From the NCBI GenBank assembly GCA_025459265.1, contig JALOQX010000022.1, positions 1-34,113 on the forward strand: 34,113 bases of DNA, read 5' to 3'. Position 1 is the stretch's first letter; every line of letters begins with the position of its first letter. The position numbers and the translations under genes were made by a program. This DNA comes from Pirellulaceae bacterium. GTDB lineage: Bacteria > Planctomycetota > Planctomycetia > Pirellulales > Pirellulaceae. Below the pieces are notes generated by a model. It saw only the letters and a list, made by a program, of their open reading frames with translations, did not search any database and was not told the DNA's origin. Positions 17,188 to 23,319 of the stretch are shown here, piece after piece.

Positions 17188-17876
17188 GGTGACGCACTTT
17201 CCCCGTAGTCGAGCAGTCGTCCGTCATCGAGTCGTTTGCGCTGTTGGAGCAGGTTGGCCAGCTCGATGCTGTGCGTCACGACGATCAGCATCGTCTGCTC
17301 TTCCTGCTGCAGGCGCAGCAGGAGCCGAGCCACTGCCATCGCGCTGGTATGGTCGAGATTCCCCGTGGGTTCGTCGGCCAGGACCAGCTGCGGCGCAGTC
17401 ACCAGCGCCCGCGCCAGCGCGACCCGCCCCCGCTCGCCACCCGACAGTTCCGCAGGGCGATGGTCCAGCCGGTCCGCCAGTCCGACCCGGTGCAGCAGGT
17501 CGCGGGCCCGCTGCTGCTGCTGCCCGGTCGGCGCGCCGTCGGCCAGCGCCGGAATCAGCACGTTCTCCAGCACCGTCAGTTGCGGCAGCAGGTGGTGGTC
17601 TTGAAAGACGAAACCGATGTTGCGGTTGCGAAACCGCGCCAACGCCGCCTCGGGCAGCGTGTACGGGTTCTGACCGCCGAGCCAAATCGTGCCGCTGGTG
17701 GGCGGATCGAGCGTCCCGATGGCATAGAGCAACGTGCTCTTGCCGGACCCGCTCGGGCCCAGAATCGCCAGATTCTCACCGGCCGACAGCGCCAGGGAAA
17801 CGTCACGAAGCACCGTTAGCGGGGTGGAACGGGTCGGGTACGCCTTGGCTACGTGCTCAACGCTCAAATCAGGCAT
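17184..17876 (-). CDS. LolD/MacB-type ABC transporter ATP-binding protein
   Basis: A 230-residue ATPase subunit with all ABC motifs: Walker A GPSGSGKST, Q-loop FVFQDHHLLPQLTVLENV, signature LSGGERGRVALARAL, Walker B LVLADEPTGNLD and the switch histidine in VVTHS. The signature LSGGE with R-G-R-V-A and the family-typical DEPTGNLD place it with LolD/FtsE/MacB, the partners of FtsX-type permeases, which matches the following gene. ATG 17876 has ggggag eight bases upstream. A longer form from GTG 17909 would overlap the thioesterase stop codon as GTGA; I consider it less likely because the extra 11 residues are outside the family alignment. It overlaps the permease start by 4 bases. Confidence 0.93.
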   Translation of the reverse strand: MPDLSVEHVAKAYPTRSTPLTVLRDVSLALSAGENLAILGPSGSGKSTLLYAIGTLDPPTSGTIWLGGQNPYTLPEAALARFRNRNIGFVFQDHHLLPQLTVLENVLIPALADGAPTGQQQQRARDLLHRVGLADRLDHRPAELSGGERGRVALARALVTAPQLVLADEPTGNLDHTSAMAVARLLLRLQQEEQTMLIVVTHSIELANLLQQRKRLDDGRLLDYGESASP

Positions 17877-17905
17877 CCGCACTCCCCCCGCGCACCCCCA
17901 GTGAT

Positions 17906-18343
17906 TCACGTGTCCAAGTATTCGGCCAACTGCGTGCGCAGCTGGTCGGGAACCGGCGTCGACATGGGCGGTTGATCCGGTACAAACCGGCAGCAGACGC
18001 TCGTCAGCGACCCGGTTGCGATCTCGCGACCGTCGACCAGGAAACGAAACGCGTACGTGACGCTGGAGGACCCGATCCGGGCGACGCGCAATTCGATGTC
18101 CAACACGTCCTCAAAGCGCGCCGAACCGCGGTACTCGCACGCGGCGGCGACGCGCGGCCAGCTGAGCGCACCCTGGGCCGGGTCGCCGGGCGCCAGGGGC
18201 GTATGCACGCTGGTCCCCAGGGAACGCAGGAACTCGTGCTCCGCCGCTTCCATGCAGGTGAAGAACACGGAGAAGTGCATGATTCCGGCCGCGTCCGTGT
18301 CGCGAAACTCGACCCGGCGGCACGTGTGGAAGGCATCACTCAT
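17906..18343 (-). CDS. YbgC/4HBT-type acyl-CoA thioesterase
   Basis: A 145-residue hotdog-fold protein. The family signature is FRDTDAAGIMHFSVFFTCME, with the catalytic aspartate at D17, followed by the CEYRGSARFEDVLDIEL and VTYAFRFLVDG strands. These enzymes hydrolyse acyl-CoA thioesters, often short-chain or aromatic ones; YbgC-type members associate with envelope lipid metabolism. The substrate is unknown. It is the first gene of the leftward block, with the ABC ATPase start 29 bp beyond its stop codon. The ATG at 18343 has no obvious ribosome-binding site, and the start region is duplicated 20 bp upstream (see the 18327-18366 repeat). Confidence 0.87.
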   Translation of the reverse strand: MSDAFHTCRRVEFRDTDAAGIMHFSVFFTCMEAAEHEFLRSLGTSVHTPLAPGDPAQGALSWPRVAAACEYRGSARFEDVLDIELRVARIGSSSVTYAFRFLVDGREIATGSLTSVCCRFVPDQPPMSTPVPDQLRTQLAEYLDT

Positions 18344-18366
18344 ACGTGGACCGCATCACTCATACG
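18327..18366. repeat. 20-bp tandem duplication of the thioesterase start region
   Basis: TGGA-NN-GCATCACTCATACG occurs at 18327-18346 and 18347-18366, differing only in the two N positions. On the minus strand both copies read ATGAGTGATGC, so the true start (18343) has a decoy ATG at 18363 that opens a 7-codon frame MSDAVHV whose TGA overlaps the true ATG (ATGA). Confidence 0.75.
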
Positions 18367-18419
18367 CTGCGATTTCATCCGCCCCTTCGCCGGGCAGTCC
18401 AGCCCGTAACCGCCGGCGC

Positions 18420-18457
18420 AAAAAATAAGCCTGCCGCGGTCGACTACCCGACAGGCC
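18420..18457 (-). terminator. Rho-independent terminator of rpsR
   Basis: On the minus strand GCCTG (18457-18453) pairs with CAGGC (18434-18430), with an inner CGG/CCG pairing, followed by TTATTTTTT. It lies 20 bases past the rpsR stop codon; a second small hairpin GCTGG-ttcgat-CCAGC stands between them. Confidence 0.7.
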
Positions 18458-18476
18458 CTTGGCTGGATCGAACCAG

Positions 18477-18740
18477 CTACTCTCCCGTGTACGGCAAGAG
18501 CGCCATGAAACGCGCACGCTTGATGGCCCGCGTCACCGCGTGCTGGCTGGCCGCCGAGCAGCCGGTCTTACGCCGCCCGACGATCCGGCCATGGCGGTTG
18601 ATCAGCTTCTTGAGGAGTTCGACGTCCTTGTAGTCGACAAACATGGGACGCGGCCGCTCCCCGTCCACAAAAATCGGGTCTTTCTTCTTGCCACGGGTCC
18701 GGGTTTTGGTCCGCTTGCGGGGCCGAACGGGTCGTTTCAT
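18477..18740 (-). CDS. rpsR: 30S ribosomal protein S18
   Basis: An 87-residue bS18, a core protein of the small ribosomal subunit that pairs with S6 on 16S rRNA. The conserved stretch [18 protein letters not shown] and then [20 protein letters not shown] with the C-terminal [10 protein letters not shown] is unmistakable. The N-terminal 25 residues are strongly basic ([15 protein letters not shown]), as expected for rRNA contact. In most bacteria rpsR lies between rpsF, ssb and rplI; here it stands alone, flanked by an unrelated gene upstream and its own terminator downstream. It has its own promoter (18828-18855) and a leader of about 80 nt containing a perfect 16-bp palindrome. agccaggc precedes the start codon ATG 18740. 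Confidence 0.97.
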   Translation of the reverse strand: MKRPVRPRKRTKTRTRGKKKDPIFVDGERPRPMFVDYKDVELLKKLINRHGRIVGRRKTGCSAASQHAVTRAIKRARFMALLPYTGE

Positions 18741-18783
18741 ATGCCTGGCTTTAACGGGTGTAAGTACTTACCATATCTGCATT

Positions 18784-18799
18784 TGGCGTGGCCACGCCA
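18784..18799. promoter_or_regulatory. Perfect 16-bp palindrome in the rpsR leader
   Basis: TGGCGTGGCCACGCCA reads the same on both strands. In the rpsR transcript it forms a 6-bp stem with a GGCC loop, midway between the predicted promoter and the start codon. It could be an operator or an RNA element bound by S18 or S6:S18; neither is shown. Confidence 0.5.
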
Positions 18800-18827
18800 C
18801 CGCAATGTTCTTGGGCGGGAACTCGCT

Positions 18828-18855
18828 ATTTTACGCGAATCAATCCGAAACGCAA
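18828..18855 (-). promoter_or_regulatory. Promoter of rpsR
   Basis: On the minus strand TTGCGT (18855-18850), a 16-base spacer and TAAAAT (18833-18828). It sits just beyond the stop codon of the upstream chorismate-lyase-like gene and about 90 bases before the rpsR start. Confidence 0.6.
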
Positions 18856-18875
18856 GCCAGGGCCAGCAGCGGGTG

Positions 18876-19451
18876 CTAGTGAGCCGCGGACGGCGACGCC
18901 CCGGCCGGTTCCTCCCGGGGTCGGAGGATTTCGAGCAATTCCACGGCGGGTTTGTTGCTGCAGTAGATCATGGCGGTGCGGCCATACGTGACCACCGGCC
19001 GGTCCAGGCCGAAGGTCCGCCGCAGGTCCGGCCCAGTCATGATCTGCCAGAGGCTGAACCGCTGCACGCGACGGAGGACATTGTGGTGGATCAGGACGCG
19101 GCCGAGCGGAATTACTTCGCCTTCAATGTCCTCGCGGACCGTTTCGTCGAGAAACTCGCAACGCAGCCGCACGACGCAGTATTGCAGGATTTCACCTCCC
19201 CGCTGGCGGCGCAGCACGCTCTTGCGCGCGTAATAGGTGCGGTTAAGTCGCCGGCGCTTGACCTCGACGATCACCGGACCCCCGTAGGCGGCCTCGAGCG
19301 TGACCGTCATGTGTTCATGATGGTCCAGCAGTCGCCGAAAGTGCAGCGGCAACTGATCCCCGGTCACTTCCTGGAACCGCCCGATGTCGTCGATCGACCG
19401 GGAGAACAGCGTGACCAGGCTCCTCAGATCGGGCGTCAGCGGCAAGGACAT
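18876..19451 (-). CDS. Chorismate lyase/UTRA-fold-like protein (weak assignment)
   Basis: A 191-residue cytoplasmic protein. The segments EHMTVTLEAAYGGPVIVEV, YARKSVLRRQRGGEILQY, IPLGRVLIHHNV and YGRTAMIYCSNKPAVELLEI follow the order seen in chorismate-pyruvate lyase-like (Rv2949c/UbiC) folds: a central sheet, then PLGxV(L/M) and a final GR...P..ELLEI strand. Such proteins release pyruvate from chorismate to give 4-hydroxybenzoate or bind ligands as UTRA domains; I cannot confirm catalytic residues, so the function is tentative. ATG 19451 with ggggg just upstream was chosen over the adjacent GTG at 19454. The C-terminal 15 residues are low complexity. It is upstream of rpsR on the same strand and divergent from the peptidase/ligase pair. 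Confidence 0.55.
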   Translation of the reverse strand: MSLPLTPDLRSLVTLFSRSIDDIGRFQEVTGDQLPLHFRRLLDHHEHMTVTLEAAYGGPVIVEVKRRRLNRTYYARKSVLRRQRGGEILQYCVVRLRCEFLDETVREDIEGEVIPLGRVLIHHNVLRRVQRFSLWQIMTGPDLRRTFGLDRPVVTYGRTAMIYCSNKPAVELLEILRPREEPAGASPSAAH

Positions 19452-19628
19452 CACCCCCAGAGTCTATCACAGGGGGCGATTGTCGGCCCAGAGGGTGAAC
19501 CACGCGAAGGGCACGGCGATCCCAGACGCATCGCTTGGTGGCTGCCGCCCCGGATGCCATAATGACACGCGGGCGGTGGTCAACTCGCGGGCAACGCAGG
19601 CAGGGACCGAGTGAGTGGGCGGCGAGGC

Positions 19629-20666
19629 ATGAGCAAGAGCGGGAGACGGCGGGGCAAGCCCGCGTGGGTGCAGCTTACGGATGAGGAACTCCTCGACTGG
19701 CGGATCTGTGATCTGGGGGTCGAGATCGAGGGGACGGCGCTGACGGAGCGGATTGCCCGACTCTACGACGAACTGGCCGCGCGGGAGATTCGGTTCCGTC
19801 CGCATGTCTGGATCTCCGACGAGTGGTTTTCACCCGAGGGCGTTCCGGGGATTGCCATTCCCTTTTACATGGCCCATCCGCGACTGGCGCAGCTCGAACG
19901 CCGTCAGATGTTGGAGGTGGAGGGCGGCACGCAGGCGTGGTGCATGCGCATCCTGCGCCATGAAGCCGGGCATGCGATCGACACCGCATACAGTCTGCAT
20001 CGCCTGCGGCGCTGGCAGCAGGTCTTCGGCAAGTCATCGCAACCCTATCCGGACGAGTACGCCCCCCGCCCCTACAGCAAGAGCTACGTCCGGCACCTGG
20101 ACAACTGGTACGCACAGAGCCACCCGGACGAGGATTTCGCCGAGACCTTTGCGGTGTGGCTGACGCCGCGTTCGAACTGGCGGGTCCAGTATGCGGGCTG
20201 GCCGGCGCTCAAGAAGCTCGAATTGGTCGACACGCTCGTCGCGGAGACTCGCGGGCGTCGTCCCTGCGTACGGTCGCGCGGGCGAGTCGAACCCGCCTCG
20301 CGGATCCGCAAGACCTTGCGCGTCCATTACGCCGAAAAGCGGGTCCGGTACGGTGTCGATGCGGCGTTCTCCTTCGACCGCGAGCTGCAGCAGCTGTTCT
20401 CAGACGCCCCGGACTATGCGACGCGCGCGCCGGCCAGCGCTTTCCTGCGCCGCCACCGCCGCGAACTGCTCCGCGTGGTGGCGCACTGGACCGGACAATA
20501 CAAATACACCATCGACCAGGTCCTGACCGAGATGATCGATCGGTGCCGCGAGCTCGGATTGAGACTCCACCGCTCCGAACGTGTCGCGTTGCGCGACGCC
20601 CAGGTCATGCTCACGGTCCAGACCATGAACTATCTCCACCACGGCCATCACAAGATCATGCTATGA
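19629..20666 (+). CDS. Putative zinc metallopeptidase (HEAGH motif)
   Basis: A 345-residue protein with no signal peptide. The zinc-binding helix RHEAGHAIDTAY (HExxH at residues 111-115) is followed about 53-57 residues later by DEDFAETFAVWL, which can supply a glutamate third ligand as in gluzincin-like enzymes. The segments WFSPEGVPGIAIPFYMAHPR and SQPYPDEYAPRPYSKSYV are recognisable from a family usually labelled putative zinc-binding metallopeptidase in Planctomycetota and Proteobacteria (from memory). The basic N-terminus and a C-terminal helical region complete it. A GTG at 19611 is an alternative start adding six residues. Its stop overlaps the next start (ATGA), so it is translationally coupled to the ATP-grasp ligase. 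The substrate is unknown. Confidence 0.8.
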   Translation: MSKSGRRRGKPAWVQLTDEELLDWRICDLGVEIEGTALTERIARLYDELAAREIRFRPHVWISDEWFSPEGVPGIAIPFYMAHPRLAQLERRQMLEVEGGTQAWCMRILRHEAGHAIDTAYSLHRLRRWQQVFGKSSQPYPDEYAPRPYSKSYVRHLDNWYAQSHPDEDFAETFAVWLTPRSNWRVQYAGWPALKKLELVDTLVAETRGRRPCVRSRGRVEPASRIRKTLRVHYAEKRVRYGVDAAFSFDRELQQLFSDAPDYATRAPASAFLRRHRRELLRVVAHWTGQYKYTIDQVLTEMIDRCRELGLRLHRSERVALRDAQVMLTVQTMNYLHHGHHKIML

Positions 20667-21685
20667 AACGACTCCGCGTGATGGTGCTGATGGATGAGGA
20701 ACTCGTTCCCCCCAACAGCATCGTGGGCGTCAGTGACGAGGAGATGCTCAACTGGAAGACCGAGTACGACGTGCTTGTCACGCTGCGTGACCTGGGACAC
20801 CATGCCGAACCGCTCGGGGTGAGTCACGACCTGGGGGCGATCCGGCGGTTCATCGAGGAACATCGACCGCACATCGCCTTCAATCTGCTCGAGGAGTTCC
20901 AGGGGGTCGCGGTGTTCGACCAGCACGTGGTCAGTTACCTCGAGCTGATGAAGCTCTCCTATTCCGGCTGCAACCCGCGCGGCCTGATGCTCGCCCACGA
21001 CAAAGCCCTCAGCAAACAGCTCCTCACCTATCACCGGATCGCCACGCCCCGCTTCGCCGTCTTCGAGCGGGGGCGCAAGATCGTCCTGCGGCGCCGGTAC
21101 ACGTATCCGCTGCTGGTCAAATCGGTGATCGAAGAAGCGTCGCTCGGGATCAGCCAGAAGTCCATCGTGCGCACCGATGAACAACTCAAGGATCGGGTCG
21201 CCTACGTGCACGACGAGCTCCAGACCGACGCGCTGGTGGAGGAGTTCATCGAGGGGCGCGAGCTGTACGTGGGCGTGCTGGGCAATCGGCGACTGCAGAC
21301 GCTGCCGATCTGGGAGATGACGTTTGCGAATCTGCCCAGCGACGTCGCCAACATCGCCACGCGGCGCGTCAAGTGGGACACCGCCTACCAGAAGAAACTG
21401 GGCGTGCAGACCAACGCCGCGGAAGGACTCTCCAAAGCGCAGAAGCTGGCCATCTCACAGCTCTGCAAACGCGTGTATCGCGCGCTGTCACTCAGCGGCT
21501 ACGCGCGACTCGATCTGCGCATGACGCCCGAAGGTCGTGTGTACGTACTCGAGGCCAACCCGAATCCCAACCTGTCGTATGGTGAGGACTTCGCCGAGTC
21601 GGCCGAGTCTGCGGGCGTGTCCTACGAACAACTCCTGCAGCGGATTCTCCGCCTCGGGCTGTCCTGGCGGCCATACTGGTACTGA
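20663..21685 (+). CDS. ATP-grasp ligase related to D-alanine-D-alanine ligase
   Basis: A 340-residue ATP-grasp enzyme; the family joins a carboxylate to an amine or thiol through an acylphosphate. Residues about 1-120 form the pre-ATP domain (FNLLEEFQGVAVFDQHVVSY, YSGCNPRGLMLAHDKALSK). The central domain has PLLVKSVIEEASLGISQ and VEEFIEGRELYVGVLG, and the magnesium-binding end is LDLRMTPEGRVYVLEANPNP with the Asp, Glu and Asn ligands intact. It is not a standard Ddl: the N-terminal glycine-rich Ddl motif is missing and the region GLSKAQKLAISQLCKRVYRAL is only Ddl-like. Start ATG 20663 overlaps the metallopeptidase stop by 4 bases. It ends 10 bp from the convergent radical SAM gene. It likely makes a peptide or amide bond on an unknown carboxylate. 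Confidence 0.85.
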   Translation: MKRLRVMVLMDEELVPPNSIVGVSDEEMLNWKTEYDVLVTLRDLGHHAEPLGVSHDLGAIRRFIEEHRPHIAFNLLEEFQGVAVFDQHVVSYLELMKLSYSGCNPRGLMLAHDKALSKQLLTYHRIATPRFAVFERGRKIVLRRRYTYPLLVKSVIEEASLGISQKSIVRTDEQLKDRVAYVHDELQTDALVEEFIEGRELYVGVLGNRRLQTLPIWEMTFANLPSDVANIATRRVKWDTAYQKKLGVQTNAAEGLSKAQKLAISQLCKRVYRALSLSGYARLDLRMTPEGRVYVLEANPNPNLSYGEDFAESAESAGVSYEQLLQRILRLGLSWRPYWY

Positions 21686-21695
21686 ACGCCCCACA

Positions 21696-23003
21696 TCACG
21701 TGTAGCGCACGCCGCGGTGGTCCGGTTCGAAAAAGGCGGGCAGCAGTCCGTCGGCACGGAGCAGCCCGTCACGCGTGAGCGTCACGCGGTCGCGGTCGAT
21801 CGTCAGCCACCCTTGCTCGGCATAGACTTGCCACGTCGCCCGCCAGTGCTCCAGGATGTCGACCGAGAACTTGTGGCGAAAGTAGTCCGCGTCCAGCCAG
21901 CCGTGCTTGAGCTGCAGGACAAGTTCACGCACCATCAACTGATGGGGCGTGCACCGCAGCGCTCGGCCCAGCGGCAGGCGCTGCTCCTCCAACAGAGTCT
22001 CCACGTACTGCGGCCACTCCGGCAGGTTCTGATAGTGCACCCCGGAGACGTGTCCGAAACTGGCGATGCCGGTGGCCAGCATGTCGGCGCCGCGCCACAG
22101 GTTGTCGCGGTAACTGAAGTTCACCTGCGCGGGATCCTTGACCAGCGTGTAGGCGCTCGACACGTGGTAGCCGGCCGTCAACAACTCGTCAAACGCCGCG
22201 CTGACCCACGCGCGTTTCTGCGGCCAGTCCGCCACCGGCGTCTCGATCCGGTGTCCCAGGATGTCCTGTGAGTAAACCGTGTTGAACGGCAGTTCCATCT
22301 GGTAGATCGTCACGCTGTCGGGCCCGAGTTCCAGCGTGCGGCGGATGTTCGACCGCCAGTTCTCCCACGTTTCACCAACCATCCCCGCAATCAGATCGAT
22401 ATTGACGTTCGGGAAGCCCGCGGCCTGGATCCACTCCCACGCCTGCATGATTTCACCCGATAGGTGCGCTCGCCCGTTTTCACGCAGGATGTCATCGCTG
22501 AAATTCTCAATACCCAAACTCACGCGGGTCACGCCCAGTTCGCGAAGTGCACGCACCTTCGGTTCCGCCAGCGTGCCCGGTTCACACTCGAACGTCACCT
22601 CCTCCGCCTGCGACCAGTCGATGTTGGCCCGCAGGCGGTCGACCAGCGAATGCAGCTGCCGCACACTCAGGAACGAAGGCGTGCCCCCGCCGAAATAGAC
22701 GAATCGAAAGGGACGCCCTCCCATGACCTCCAGACAACTTACCAGTTCGATCTCCCGCGCCAGTGCCGCCAGATATTGCTCGATGTCACTGGCGCGCTTG
22801 TCGGTGAAGACTTTGAAATAACAGAATTTGCAGCGTTTGCGGCAGAACGGGATGTGCAGGTACAGCCCCAACGGGACCGCCGACGGCGGCTGACGCATCA
22901 CCCGTTCAACCTGCTCAACCTGCTCGCGCTGCCAGCACGAAAACGGCGGATAGTTCGAGATGAAATAGTTGCCGATGTCCGTCTTGGTGCTCTCAGTTAC
23001 CAT
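21696..23003 (-). CDS. HemN/HemW-like radical SAM protein
   Basis: A 435-residue radical SAM enzyme. The cluster motif is in LHIPFCRKRCKFCYF (C54, C58, C61), preceded by the YLHIPFC signature of coproporphyrinogen III oxidase-like proteins. Next come FVYFGGGTPSFLS and the SAM-binding FECEPGTL and VSLGIENFSDDILRENGR segments, and the C-terminal region resembles the HemN C-terminal domain (LVLQLKHGWLDADYFRHKFS, then YAEQGWLTIDRDRVTLTRDG). The family includes oxygen-independent coproporphyrinogen dehydrogenase, the heme chaperone HemW and heme-degrading HutW/ChuW; the usual C-x-F of HemN/HemW is C-Y-F here. Which role applies cannot be settled from sequence alone. ATG 23003 has only a weak ribosome-binding site, and the 7-bp array begins 20 bp upstream. 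Confidence 0.85.
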   Translation of the reverse strand: MVTESTKTDIGNYFISNYPPFSCWQREQVEQVERVMRQPPSAVPLGLYLHIPFCRKRCKFCYFKVFTDKRASDIEQYLAALAREIELVSCLEVMGGRPFRFVYFGGGTPSFLSVRQLHSLVDRLRANIDWSQAEEVTFECEPGTLAEPKVRALRELGVTRVSLGIENFSDDILRENGRAHLSGEIMQAWEWIQAAGFPNVNIDLIAGMVGETWENWRSNIRRTLELGPDSVTIYQMELPFNTVYSQDILGHRIETPVADWPQKRAWVSAAFDELLTAGYHVSSAYTLVKDPAQVNFSYRDNLWRGADMLATGIASFGHVSGVHYQNLPEWPQYVETLLEEQRLPLGRALRCTPHQLMVRELVLQLKHGWLDADYFRHKFSVDILEHWRATWQVYAEQGWLTIDRDRVTLTRDGLLRADGLLPAFFEPDHRGVRYT

Positions 23004-23023
23004 GTATCACCGGTCGGTTGTGC

Positions 23024-23195
23024 GGAGGACGGAGGACGGAGGACGGAGGGCGGAGGACGGAGGGCAGAGGACGGAGGGCGGAGGACGGAGGGCAGAGGAC
23101 GGAGGACGGAGGGCAGAGGACGGAGGGCGGAGGACGGAGGGCAGAGGACGGAGGACGGAGGGCGGAGGGCAGAGGACGGAGGACGGAGGACGGAG
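23024..23195. repeat. Heptanucleotide tandem array, 24.5 units
   Basis: From 23024 there are 24 consecutive 7-bp units plus GGAG. Only three unit types occur: GGAGGAC, GGAGGGC and AGAGGAC, and every AGAGGAC directly follows a GGAGGGC. The plus strand is almost pure purine, with one C per unit. The array lies between the PQQ-like gene and the radical SAM gene, ending 20 bp before the latter's start codon. Because 7 is not a multiple of 3 and the array contains no stop, all reading frames through it are open; these are not genes. Confidence 0.97.
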
Positions 23196-23247
23196 CCTCG
23201 CCCTCCACGTTCGCCCTCTTCCCAAGCGCGCTGCGTTCTCCCTTCCC

Positions 23248-23299
23248 TTCGATGTTCGACGTTCGACGTTCGATGTTCGATGTTCGGCATTCGCCATTC
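23248..23299. repeat. Second heptanucleotide tandem array, 7.4 units
   Basis: Units TTCGATG, TTCGACG, TTCGACG, TTCGATG, TTCGATG, TTCGGCA, TTCGCCA and a final TTC. The period is again 7 bp but the unit is unrelated to the first array, from which it is separated by 52 bp. It ends 20 bp before the stop codon of the PQQ-like gene. Confidence 0.92.
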
Positions 23300-23319
23300 A
23301 AACCTCACACCTCACGTTT

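Noticed and set aside
16346..18409. 687-codon open frame antisense to the permease, ATPase and thioesterase genes
   Set aside because: Crosses three clear genes on the opposite strand and has no recognisable motif.
18459..18474. GCTGGTTCGATCCAGC on the minus strand, resembling a tRNA T-arm
   Set aside because: The loop would have 6 bases instead of 7, and no acceptor, D or anticodon arms can be folded around it; more likely part of rpsR 3' structure.
19629..23003. Ribosomal-peptide (RiPP) cluster made of peptidase, ATP-grasp and radical SAM genes
   Set aside because: No precursor peptide was found, the radical SAM protein is HemN-like without a SPASM domain, and it is convergent rather than co-transcribed.
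23024..23195. CRISPR array
   Set aside because: Units are contiguous 7-mers with no spacers and there are no cas genes in the window.
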